Made by a program: the position numbers and the translations under genes. Shown here in pieces: positions 51,702-59,714 of a stretch of 64,000 nt of DNA; the first letter of the stretch is position 1; every line of letters starts with the position of its first letter. Source of the DNA: Rhodococcus sp. ARC_M5. GTDB taxonomy: Bacteria > Actinomycetota > Actinomycetes > Mycobacteriales > Mycobacteriaceae. The stretch is taken from assembly GCF_022810405.1 (NCBI RefSeq), contig NZ_JALGQE010000001.1, positions 620,001 through 684,000 on the forward strand, given 5' to 3'. Under the pieces are notes generated by a model that did no database searches, was not told the origin of the DNA, and was given only the letters and a program-made list of their open reading frames with translations.

Positions 51702-52453
51702 CGGCGGCCAGACTTCGCGAATACACCGTGGACATCGACTCACGTAGCCGCGGAGGCACTCTCGTTCGCACACTGGACTCCGTCGATCTCGACGTCGACT
51801 CCGGCCGAGTCACCGCCCTCGTCGGCGAATCGGGATGTGGCAAATCCCTCGTTGCGGCCGCACTGTGCGGGCTGCTGCCGCCGGGTTCATACACGACCGG
51901 GACTCTCGACATAGCCGGACGCGCGGTGCCGACCGAGGCCGACTGGCGAATACTCCGCGGGCACCGCATCGGGCTGATTCCGCAGTCGCCCGCTACCTCG
52001 TTCACACCCGTGCGCACTGTCGGCTCCCAGCTCGCCGAGGTCGCGCGAACCCTGGGAAGCCGAAACACCCTGTCGGAGCTATTGGATCGGGTAGCACTCC
52101 CACCATCGACCGCGCGGCTGTACCCGCACGAATTGTCCGGCGGGATGGCGCAGCGCGCCGCGATCGCCGCGGCGCTCGCCGGATCACCGGATCTGGTAAT
52201 TGCGGACGAGCCGACATCGGCACTCGATCCAGCTCTGGCAGAACAGGTCTGGGCACTGTTGAGCGACATCGCGGCAGACGGTCGAGCCGTGCTGATCGTC
52301 ACTCACGATCTGACCTCGATGATGCGCTCCGGCACCTGTGGATCCATCGCCGTGATGAGGGCGGGGACGACGGTCCTCCAGGCCACACCGACGACAGTCC
52401 TCTCGCACGACGACGACTACGTCCGCGCTCTCTTCGAAGGCGTGAGGATATGA
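51698..52453 (+). CDS. ABC ATPase (NikD/DppD type)
   Basis: 251 residues; GTG 51698 overlaps the stop as GTGA. Walker A GESGCGKSL near 45, Q-loop IPQSPATSFTPV, signature LSGGMAQRA, Walker B LVIADEPTSALD, H-loop VTHDL. Length fits NikD rather than the ~330-residue DppD with a C-terminal Fe-S-like tail, which is absent. Confidence 0.9.
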   Translation: MTAARLREYTVDIDSRSRGGTLVRTLDSVDLDVDSGRVTALVGESGCGKSLVAAALCGLLPPGSYTTGTLDIAGRAVPTEADWRILRGHRIGLIPQSPATSFTPVRTVGSQLAEVARTLGSRNTLSELLDRVALPPSTARLYPHELSGGMAQRAAIAAALAGSPDLVIADEPTSALDPALAEQVWALLSDIAADGRAVLIVTHDLTSMMRSGTCGSIAVMRAGTTVLQATPTTVLSHDDDYVRALFEGVRI

Positions 52454-53064
52454 TCGAAGCTCGGAATGTGTGCGTGACGTACGACGACACCGCTGTCCTA
52501 CAACAGGTCTCGGTGACCATTACCCCCGGCACGACAACCGGCATCACCGGCCCGTCCGGCGTCGGAAAGACGACACTGCTCGGGGTACTGGCCGGGTTGG
52601 TGCAGCCAGACACAGGCACCGTGACATGGGATGAGCAGGCACGGCCCTCGCGAGGGTCGATCGCTCTCCTTGCTCAGCACCCGAGACTGGTGTGCAATCC
52701 GCGGTGGACCCTGGCCGCGATCGTGGCCGAGCCCGCAACCATTCACCGGGAGGCGATCGATCTCGAGACGGTGTGCGACCGCGTCGGCCTCGATACTGCT
52801 CTACTGAAGCGATTCCCGGCCCAGGTGAGCGATGGGCAACTCCAACGCGCATGCCTCGCGCGCATCCTCGTGCAACGGCCGCTGTACATCCTGTGCGACG
52901 AGCCGACGTCCATGCTCGACCCGATCGCCACCCGCGACGTGATGCGACTACTCACTGCACTCGCCGCAGACGGAGCCGGACTCGCTGTGGTCAGCCACGA
53001 CCGAGCCGTCATCGACACCCTCGCGCCCGAACACCTCGAACTCCGTGCGCACATCGCATCCTGA
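52450..53064 (+). CDS. ABC ATPase (NikE type, short)
   Basis: 204 residues, ATGA overlap. Walker A GPSGVGKTT near 36, Walker B YILCDEPTSMLD, H-loop VSHDRAVI. The signature is VSDGQLQRA in place of LSGGQ, an unusual Ser-Asp-Gly version. Shorter than NikE (~265). No C-terminal extension. Last gene of the operon. Confidence 0.88.
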   Translation: MIEARNVCVTYDDTAVLQQVSVTITPGTTTGITGPSGVGKTTLLGVLAGLVQPDTGTVTWDEQARPSRGSIALLAQHPRLVCNPRWTLAAIVAEPATIHREAIDLETVCDRVGLDTALLKRFPAQVSDGQLQRACLARILVQRPLYILCDEPTSMLDPIATRDVMRLLTALAADGAGLAVVSHDRAVIDTLAPEHLELRAHIAS

Positions 53065-53330
53065 TCGTCATCGAGCCTGGGATGATTCAGTTGACCAGCT
53101 CCCTCGAACTTGTTGTGTACTGTGGCGGTCCAATGAGAATCGTCCGAAAAGCCAGTTGAGCATCTTCCACGCGCAAATCCGGTGCCCACAGTCGGACTCG
53201 CACCGAAGCTGTGCGGATTTCAAGTCCCTAGAAGTGGATCTGCACGAACTTCAATGGACCTGATATTTGCTTATTTGCAACGTTTTTTGTGCATAGTTGT
53301 CCGGACGAGTCCAGGTCCGAACGTACCGAC

Positions 53331-53368
53331 TTGTGACACTCTCGTGACACCGAACTGCCGCCGATCCT
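53331..53368. repeat. 38-base direct repeat, left copy
   Basis: Matches 63954-63991 at 36 of 38 bases, same orientation. On the minus strand both copies encode DRRQFGVTR followed by V/L-S-Q-V/L, and both base changes fall in codons that keep or conservatively change the residue, so it is part of a once-coding sequence. Confidence 0.8.
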
Positions 53369-53595
53369 CCGACATCGGACGGTCCTGATCGGTGTCGGAC
53401 AGCCACGGTATCGGGTGGACGCAGAGCGCCCTGGCGATCGACGCTCCGTGCCGACGCGTGACACCGAGACTCATTCGTCGCGAACCCATATCGCCCTCGA
53501 CTCAGTAGGACTGTGCAACTGCGGGATCCACCGCGACGACTTTGCATCAGCGCACTTCAGCGTCGAACGGGCAGGTTTCGTCGCTGCCCTTGTAC

Positions 53596-53617
53596 GGCCG
53601 GGTTTCGCTACCCGGCC
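53596..53617. terminator. GC-rich hairpin, possible terminator
   Basis: GGCCGGGT / ACCCGGCC with a 6-base loop (TTCGCT), a perfect 8-base stem. There is no T-run. It may end transcription from the ABC operon or from a lost gene. Confidence 0.4.
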
Positions 53618-53756
53618 GCCTGCTTGATCTGTCTTGGAGTTGCGGAGCCGCCAGAGCCGCGTTGCGCCTGGAGTGCTCTGGCGGTTCAGCAAAAAACCAA
53701 TTCTCTCTGACGCAGTCGACGCTGTTCTCGGGCCACCGACCTAGCGGTCACACTGC

Positions 53757-53782
53757 CAGGACATGACATCTGTCATGTCCTG
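53757..53782. promoter_or_regulatory. Perfect 26-base dyad upstream of DUF3159 gene
   Basis: Arms CAGGACATGACA and TGTCATGTCCTG are exact reverse complements separated by TC. It lies 111 bases upstream of the DUF3159 ATG. This is the most perfect operator-like site in the window. Its regulator is not evident; the MerR gene downstream (54668) is one candidate, a distant TetR/MarR another. Confidence 0.7.
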
Positions 53783-53893
53783 CCGATGATGTTGTCACCA
53801 CATCCAATGTTTGTGTGCACTGTTGTGCCCCGGTCGCCGAGACGACAGTAGGGGATGCACAGAGCGAACCGACGCATCGACGAGGAGGGCACC

Positions 53894-54580
53894 ATGAACA
53901 CGCCGGAATCGACATCGGCCGACAACAACGAGACGCAGACAGTTCCCGGTGGCAAGACCACTGAAAAGGTCAATGCCACACAGCTTCTGCTCGACAGCTT
54001 CGGCGGAACCAGCGGAATGATCTACACAGCCATTCCAGTCGTCGCATTCGTGACAGCCAACGCTCTGGTGGCTCTTCCGGTCGCCGTCGGCGTCGCGATC
54101 GCCATCGCTCTGGTGATCACTGTTCTTCGCGTCAAGCGAGGCGAGCCGACCGCGCAAGCCAGTGGCGGACTACTGGGTGTCGTCGTCGCAGGCGGTATCG
54201 CCGCCTGGACGGGGTCGGCAGGCGGCTACTTCCTCATCGGCATCTGGCTGAGCCTGGCCGGAGCTGCGCTGATGCTGGCCTCGATACTCGCTCGACGACC
54301 GTTGACCGGACTGCTATGGAATGCGTTGCACAGCAACGAGTACGCCTGGCGATCCAATCGCTCGGTCGCCCGCGCCCACTACATCGCGACGTCGACATTC
54401 GCCGTGTTGTTCGGTGCCCGCTACGTCGTTCAGGACTGGTTGTACGACACCGACGCCACCGGGTGGCTCGCGTTTGCTCGGATCGCAATGGGCACCCCGT
54501 TGCTCGCGGCGGCAGTGCTCGTCACCGTCTGGGCCTTCCGCCGCTCCACGGCGCAGTTGGTTCACTCGACCCCTGCGTAG
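53894..54580 (+). CDS. DUF3159 membrane protein
   Basis: 228 residues; ATG 53894 preceded by GAGGAGGG. Short polar N-terminus, then about six hydrophobic helices; the stretch LLDSFGGTSGMIYTAIPVVA and later LTGLLWNALHSNEYAWR and ARYVVQDWLYD match the DUF3159 family of actinobacterial membrane proteins. Function unknown. Preceded by the perfect dyad at 53757-53782 and followed by the MerR gene on the same strand. Confidence 0.85.
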   Translation: MNTPESTSADNNETQTVPGGKTTEKVNATQLLLDSFGGTSGMIYTAIPVVAFVTANALVALPVAVGVAIAIALVITVLRVKRGEPTAQASGGLLGVVVAGGIAAWTGSAGGYFLIGIWLSLAGAALMLASILARRPLTGLLWNALHSNEYAWRSNRSVARAHYIATSTFAVLFGARYVVQDWLYDTDATGWLAFARIAMGTPLLAAAVLVTVWAFRRSTAQLVHSTPA

Positions 54581-54596
54581 GACCTCCTGTGCGCAG

Positions 54597-54627
54597 TTGA
54601 CACTTGACTATGCCGTTGGGTCACAGT
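54597..54627 (+). promoter_or_regulatory. Possible MerR-type promoter with 19-base spacer
   Basis: TTGACA (54597-54602) and CACAGT (54622-54627) are 19 bases apart, the elongated spacing MerR-family regulators correct by DNA distortion. Partial inverted TGAC/GTCA pairs sit in the spacer. It is 40 bases upstream of the MerR ATG. The -10 match is weak. Confidence 0.35.
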
Positions 54628-54667
54628 CGACACTGATCCCGACCCGATCGAACCGGAGGAGAGCGAC

Positions 54668-55390
54668 ATGGGCTGGAGCACTCGACAGATCGCCGATCTC
54701 GCCGGCACCACCCTGAAGTCGGTGCGGCACTACCACGATGTCGGACTACTCGATGAGCCCGAGCGTGCCTCGAACGGCTACAAGCAGTACAGCGTCACGC
54801 ATCTCGTACGGCTGATGCAGATCAAACGCCTCACCGAACTGGGATTCTCGTTGGCCGACATCGCCGCTCAGGGTGATGGGCGCGACCATCCCGAACAAGC
54901 ACTGCGCACCCTGGATGCAGAACTCGGCGCAACGATCGATCGCCTGCAGCGAGCACGGTTGGAGATCGCGATGCTTCTCCACGACTCCCTTCCGACCGAT
55001 CTGCCACCCGAACTCGGATCTGCTGCAAGACATCTGACGACAGCAGACCGGCAGTTCATCACCTTCGCCAGCACTGTACTGAATCCGACGGCCCTCGACG
55101 CCTACTGCGACCTATTGCGGTCCACTCCTCAGCTGCCCACAGATCCAGAGTTCGACGACCTCCCGGCCGACGCCGACAGCGCCACCACCAGGGATCTGGC
55201 GGAACGAATGGCTCCGCATGTTCGTCAGCTGGCGGCTCGTTTCCCGGCCCTGTTCGACGACACAGAAACCGACGGCGACAGACGACGGGTGACTCGCGCA
55301 CTCGCAGTCGCCGTGGAAGACCTGTACAACCCCGCCCAACGCGACGTGCTGCGACAGGTCGCGGCACTCAACGCCGCCGATCCCGAATAG
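54668..55390 (+). CDS. MerR-family regulator
   Basis: 240 residues, ATG 54668 with CGGAGGAGAG upstream. MerR HTH: STRQIADLAGTTLKSVRHYHDVGLLDEP, GYKQYSVTHLVRLMQIKRLTELGFSLADIA. Dimerisation coiled coil: LRTLDAELGATIDRLQRARLEI. Then an all-helical ligand domain of ~130 residues with no Cys pattern, so not a metal or redox sensor. The S33 and S9 peptidase genes follow closely (39- and 22-base gaps), so a peptide ligand is a reasonable guess. Confidence 0.92.
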   Translation: MGWSTRQIADLAGTTLKSVRHYHDVGLLDEPERASNGYKQYSVTHLVRLMQIKRLTELGFSLADIAAQGDGRDHPEQALRTLDAELGATIDRLQRARLEIAMLLHDSLPTDLPPELGSAARHLTTADRQFITFASTVLNPTALDAYCDLLRSTPQLPTDPEFDDLPADADSATTRDLAERMAPHVRQLAARFPALFDDTETDGDRRRVTRALAVAVEDLYNPAQRDVLRQVAALNAADPE

Positions 55391-55429
55391 AACATCAACA
55401 CACTGCAATTCGACAGGAGTCGACCGATC

Positions 55430-56998
55430 ATGCCCCTAATCGACAACAGGAGAGCGAAACTCTTCGCTGCAGCGTCGGCGTCGATGCTGCTGCTCGGTGC
55501 CTGCAGCCAGTCGCCGCCGGAACCGGACGCCGACTCCGAGCCGTCGGCCGATCTGCAGCAGTTCTACGACCAGAGCGTGACATTCGAGCCGTGCGAAGGC
55601 TACGGCACCACCACGACCGACGAGCAACTGTTTTCCAGTGACCCCGGATTCGAGTGCGCCCGCGTGGACGTGCCACTCGACTACGAGAACCCGGATGGGC
55701 GGGCGGCGCAGATCGCGCTGCTGAAAGCACCCGCCCGAGGCGAGAAAGTGGGCTCGCTCCTGCTCAACTCCGGCGGACCGGGCGGGCCTGGAATGAGTAT
55801 GGCGGCGTCAGGTGCGACGGCGACGTGGGCGCAGAGCCCGCTGACCGAAAAATTCGATCTGATCGGATTCGATCCCCGCGGCGTCGGTGCGTCCACCCCT
55901 GCCATTGACTGCTTCACCGATGAGGAGTATGAGGCAGGACAGGCCTACACCACGGTACTCACCGGCTCGAGAACCCTCACCGAGGACGGTGCACGGCAGC
56001 TGGTGAGCCAGTGCTCCGAACGATCCGGCGGCGACGACGTCCTCCAACACGTCGGTACCCGCGACGCTGCCCGCGACATGGACATTCTCCGGGCAGTGCT
56101 CGGCGACGACACCCTGAGCTACCTCGGCCAGAGCTACGGAACACGACTCGGCGCGGTCTACGCGGAGATGTTCCCGGAGAACGTGCGCGCGATGGTTCTG
56201 GACGGCGGAATCGATCCGGGCCAGGGCACCGCAGAGCGCCGGATCTACCAATACACCAACTTCCAAAAGGCCTTCGACGACATGGCCGCGGCATGCACGA
56301 GCGCCCCTGACTGCCCGCTGGGCACCGACCCGAGCAAGGCTGTCGACAACTTCCAACAGATCGTCAGGCCGCTGATCGACAACCCCATTGTCACCGGCGA
56401 TGGCCGCGTCATGGACTTCGACGCCGCATACGGTGCCGTCATTGCTGGGCTCTACGACTCCTCGGCATGGCCGGTCATCACCAAGGGCATCGCCGAACTC
56501 CAAGCAGGACAGGCCGATACGCTTCTCAAGATCAACGATATCTTCGGCGGGCGCGACGCCGACGGCACCGTCCCGAACTTCTCCGAAGCGCTGTATGCGA
56601 TCAACTGCATGGACGAACAGCGCAACACTCCGGAACAAGAAGTCGATCTCAAGCGGCAGATCCAGGAGATAGCACCGTTCACCGACGCAGGCCTCGGACC
56701 GGACGGCGCACGCGACCCTTGCGAATTCTGGCCTACAGAACCGACTCTCGACATCCCCTACGCCACCGACATCGACGGACTCCCCGACACTCTGACCATC
56801 TCGATCACCGGCGACCCGTCCACACCGTACGAGGGAGGCGTCAACTTGGCGAACACCTTGGGCGGCTCGCTTCTCACCGTCGACGGCGAACAACACACCG
56901 TGGCGTTCGGTGCAACGAGCGCCTGCGTCAACGACATCGTCGAGAACTACCTCGTCGATCTCCAATCCCCACCGGCAGAGGCTCGCTGCGCTCTGTAG
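55430..56998 (+). CDS. S33 tripeptidyl-aminopeptidase-type lipoprotein, copy 1
   Basis: 522 residues; ATG 55430 with ACAGGAG upstream. Lipobox LLLGAC near residue 25. Alpha/beta hydrolase with TAP C-terminal domain: NSGGPGGPGMSMAASG (oxyanion), FDPRGVGASTPAIDC, nucleophile GQSYGTRLGAVYAEMFP (Ser near 235), Asp in SITGDPSTPYEGG and His in VDGEQHTVAF. Such enzymes of streptomycetes (Slp/Tap) cleave tripeptides from peptide N-termini on the cell surface. One of three paralogues here (also 59715 and 62128). Confidence 0.92.
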   Translation: MPLIDNRRAKLFAAASASMLLLGACSQSPPEPDADSEPSADLQQFYDQSVTFEPCEGYGTTTTDEQLFSSDPGFECARVDVPLDYENPDGRAAQIALLKAPARGEKVGSLLLNSGGPGGPGMSMAASGATATWAQSPLTEKFDLIGFDPRGVGASTPAIDCFTDEEYEAGQAYTTVLTGSRTLTEDGARQLVSQCSERSGGDDVLQHVGTRDAARDMDILRAVLGDDTLSYLGQSYGTRLGAVYAEMFPENVRAMVLDGGIDPGQGTAERRIYQYTNFQKAFDDMAAACTSAPDCPLGTDPSKAVDNFQQIVRPLIDNPIVTGDGRVMDFDAAYGAVIAGLYDSSAWPVITKGIAELQAGQADTLLKINDIFGGRDADGTVPNFSEALYAINCMDEQRNTPEQEVDLKRQIQEIAPFTDAGLGPDGARDPCEFWPTEPTLDIPYATDIDGLPDTLTISITGDPSTPYEGGVNLANTLGGSLLTVDGEQHTVAFGATSACVNDIVENYLVDLQSPPAEARCAL

Positions 56999-57020
56999 CA
57001 GCCGAACGAAAGGACGAATC

Positions 57021-58907
57021 ATGACTGCACCCCCACTGATCTCGGTCGAGGACTTCTTCGGCCCACCCGTTCGCTCCGGTGCCACGATGTCACCGGACGG
57101 CAGCACGATGGCGTTTCTCGCGCCGTGGAAGAACCGACTGAACGTGTGGATCGAGGACCTCGCGCCCGGCAGCGAACCACGCTGCGTCACCGCGGACGAG
57201 ACTCGCAGTGTGCACGATTTCCGGTGGACGGACGACCCTCGCTGGCTGCTGTATCTGCAGGACACCGGCGGTGACGAGAACAACCACGTGTTCCGGGTCG
57301 ACCTGGAGGATCCAGATGCGACGACAGTCGATCTGACGCCGTTCCCCGGTTCTCGCGCGGTGGCCATCGAACCGGTGCGGGGCAAGGCAGGGGTGTACAC
57401 CGTCCTGATCAATGCGAGAAACATCGCCGAGTTCGATCTCTACGAAATCGAGATCGCCACAGGTGAATTGACGATGATCCGGCAGAGCCCGGGCGTCGGC
57501 CGGTATCCGATGCTCGGTTCCGACGGCAAGGTGTTCGTCTTCGCGATGACCGCCGACGGCACCATCGACATCACCCGGTTGGACGGGTCCGGCGCAGAAA
57601 CCACGGTGGCGTCGTTCGACGGCACCGATTACCCGATGGGCATCAATCCGATGCAGATCACCGCAGACGGTACCGGCATGTGGCTCGGTTCCAATCGTGG
57701 GCGCGACTTGGCCCATCTGATCCGCCTCGACCTCGAGACCGGTGAGGAGACCGTCGTCGACAGTCACCCGACACTCGAACTCGACGGTGCGCGACGAGCC
57801 GTCGAGCAGACCTCGCCACCGCTGATCTGCGACAGTGCAACCGGAGAGCTCATCGGTGTTCGGTACCTGGGAGAACGCCAGGTGATCCATGCATTGGAAC
57901 CGGGTTTCGCAGAGATACTGAAGAATCTGGAGCAACTGTTCGACGGTGACATCGGAGCACTGTCCTGCGACGAGAGCGGACAGAAATGGATTGTCAGCTT
58001 CGTCCACGACCGCGATCCGTCCGTCACCTACTTTTACAATCACAACACGGGATCGAGTCGCCGACTCTTCCGCCCCTACCCACACCTGGATCCCGGAGAC
58101 ATGGCCCCGATGGTGCCGGTGAGTATCCAGGCGCGTGACGGTCTGCCTCTGCCGTCGTATCTGACGCTTCCGGTCGGCGTGGAACCCGAGAATCTCCCGA
58201 TGGTTCTGGTGGTGCACGGCGGCCCCTGGTATCGGGATTCATGGAACTTCGATCCCATCGCGCAAATGCTGGCGAACCGCGGATATGCAGTGTTGCAGGT
58301 CAACTTTCGCGGGTCGGTCGGATACGGCACAGCGCACATGAACGCCGGGGTCGGCGAATTTGCGGGCGCGATGCACGACGATCTGATCGATGCAGTGAAC
58401 TGGGCAGTCGAGGCGGGGTACGCCGATCGCGAGCGGGTGGCCATCATGGGTGGTTCCTACGGCGGCTATGCGGCGCTGGTGGGCGCATCGTTCACCCCCG
58501 ACACGTTTGCCGCCGCGATCGACTGCGTCGGCATCTCGGACCTGTCGAACTTCATGCGCACCCAACCGGCCTTCATCGGTCCCGGAATCGTCAACAGCTG
58601 GCACCGATTCGTCGGCGACCCCACTGATCCCGATCAACTGGCCGACATGCTCGCACGATCACCCATCTCCAAGCTCGACGCGATTCGCGCGCCGCTCCTG
58701 ATTGCGCAGGGTGCCAACGATCCTCGGGTCGTCAAGGCAGAATCGGACAACGTCGTCGAGCGACTGCGGTCACGTGGCGTCGACGTCGACTACCTCGTGT
58801 TCGACGACGAAGGCCACGGATTCGTCAACCCGGAGAACAGTATTCGCTACTACCGCGAGGTGGAGAAATTTCTCGCCCAACACCTCGGCGGCCGTAGTCT
58901 GCCATGA
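57021..58907 (+). CDS. S9-family prolyl oligopeptidase/acylaminoacyl peptidase-like
   Basis: 628 residues; ATG 57021 with AAAGGA upstream. N-terminal seven-bladed beta-propeller (repeated strands, residues ~15-370), then catalytic alpha/beta hydrolase: VVHGGPWYRDSWNF, FRGSVGYG, nucleophile GGSYGGYAALVG (Ser near 478), Asp in GANDPRV near 566 and His in DEGHGF near 598. No signal peptide, so cytosolic. It would further degrade short peptides. Cotranscribed with the S33 copy 1 (22-base gap). Confidence 0.92.
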   Translation: MTAPPLISVEDFFGPPVRSGATMSPDGSTMAFLAPWKNRLNVWIEDLAPGSEPRCVTADETRSVHDFRWTDDPRWLLYLQDTGGDENNHVFRVDLEDPDATTVDLTPFPGSRAVAIEPVRGKAGVYTVLINARNIAEFDLYEIEIATGELTMIRQSPGVGRYPMLGSDGKVFVFAMTADGTIDITRLDGSGAETTVASFDGTDYPMGINPMQITADGTGMWLGSNRGRDLAHLIRLDLETGEETVVDSHPTLELDGARRAVEQTSPPLICDSATGELIGVRYLGERQVIHALEPGFAEILKNLEQLFDGDIGALSCDESGQKWIVSFVHDRDPSVTYFYNHNTGSSRRLFRPYPHLDPGDMAPMVPVSIQARDGLPLPSYLTLPVGVEPENLPMVLVVHGGPWYRDSWNFDPIAQMLANRGYAVLQVNFRGSVGYGTAHMNAGVGEFAGAMHDDLIDAVNWAVEAGYADRERVAIMGGSYGGYAALVGASFTPDTFAAAIDCVGISDLSNFMRTQPAFIGPGIVNSWHRFVGDPTDPDQLADMLARSPISKLDAIRAPLLIAQGANDPRVVKAESDNVVERLRSRGVDVDYLVFDDEGHGFVNPENSIRYYREVEKFLAQHLGGRSLP

Positions 58908-58949
58908 TCGGAAGCACAGTGGATGTGGATCGGAAGCTCGTCGTCGAAG

Positions 58950-59579
58950 TCAGTCCGAGTCGCCCTTCGGCATGGGTGCAGCGGTGTGAAAAAGCATCGA
59001 AATGGCGTGCTGCAGAACGTCTGTTTCCGAGCGAATTCGAGTAGCGTCGGTCGGGAGGGCTCGTGCTACGGAGAGCCCGTCCAGTACCACGTTGAGGTAG
59101 GCGGCGCGCTGGGTGTTGTCACCCGGCGGCAGGGCACCTTCTTTGTCGAGGACGTCCAGCCAGTGTTCTATGTGCCGGAGTCCGGCCGCGCTGAAAGCGA
59201 GGTACGTGTCGATGGCATCGGCGTTGAGCTCCGCGCTGAGGTACGTGCCGAACGTCCGTCGCCACGTATCTCGGGCTTGCTCACCGGTCCCGGTGGCTGA
59301 CAACACCTGCTGCATACACGCCAACAGTCTCTCCTCGGCAGGCACAGTGCCGTCTTCGATGACATTTTTGCTCGCCACCAGTCCGGTGATTCCCGCGGCG
59401 ACTTCGTCCATCAACGCTCGCTGCGTGGGAAAGAAATGACGCAGTGATCCGGTACTGACCCCTGCTCGCGCGGCGACCGCTCGGACGCTGATCCGGGTAC
59501 CCGGATCCTCGGACACCATCGTCGCGGCCGCGATCAGAATTCGGTCCTTGGTACTGGGTTCGCTTTTTCGAGTCTCCAC
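58950..59579 (-). CDS. TetR-family regulator of the S33 peptidase regulon
   Basis: 209 residues from the GTG at 59579, with GGGGAGG 11 bases upstream; a GTG five codons earlier is an alternative. HTH: KDRILIAAATMVSEDPGTRIS, VRAVAARAGVSTGSLRHFFPTQ (recognition helix STGSLRHFF, as in the AcrR/BetI group). The ligand domain is unassigned. Two copies of a 16-bp motif lie directly upstream, between this gene and the second S33 gene, and two more before the unit at 61464, so autoregulation and control of those genes is likely. Confidence 0.92.
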   Translation of the reverse strand: METRKSEPSTKDRILIAAATMVSEDPGTRISVRAVAARAGVSTGSLRHFFPTQRALMDEVAAGITGLVASKNVIEDGTVPAEERLLACMQQVLSATGTGEQARDTWRRTFGTYLSAELNADAIDTYLAFSAAGLRHIEHWLDVLDKEGALPPGDNTQRAAYLNVVLDGLSVARALPTDATRIRSETDVLQHAISMLFHTAAPMPKGDSD

Positions 59580-59601
59580 ATTGTCCGACACCTCCCCGAC
59601 T

Positions 59602-59617
59602 CTAGTACAGCGTGATA
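59602..59617. promoter_or_regulatory. TetR operator copy A
   Basis: CTAGTACAGCGTGATA. Inverted relative to copy B (59630-59645), identical to it at 15 of 16 positions when reverse complemented. Just upstream of the TetR gene, which runs leftward. Confidence 0.8.
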
Positions 59618-59629
59618 CCTTGAGCTCAC

Positions 59630-59645
59630 TATCACGCCGTACTAG
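59630..59645. promoter_or_regulatory. TetR operator copy B
   Basis: TATCACGCCGTACTAG, 28 bases from copy A start to start and 70 bases before the second S33 gene. Each copy is itself an imperfect palindrome, so each could bind a dimer. Confidence 0.8.
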
Positions 59646-59714
59646 TCGCGCCGTTGGAAGAGAACCACACAGCGCTCGCACCTGCGCCGCCGAGCCTCCG
59701 AGAGAGGAATTACG

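Larger units (their letters stand above)
53065..53893. other. 829-base regulatory/remnant stretch
   Basis: No complete gene. It contains one copy of a 38-base direct repeat (53331-53368), a perfect hairpin (53596-53617), a perfect 26-base dyad (53757-53782) and the promoter area of the DUF3159 gene. The repeat region reads leftward as a fragment of the frame that is also found at 63906-64000. Confidence 0.55.

Noticed and set aside
48294-53064. Firm naming as nikABCDE
   Set aside because: Nik and Dpp transporters cannot be separated from this sequence alone; the metal link rests on the ArsR and its dyad.
53596-53617. tRNA or structured RNA around the GGCCGGGT hairpin
   Set aside because: No cloverleaf, no CCA-proximal acceptor pairing and no TTCRANY box with the right spacing; just one hairpin.
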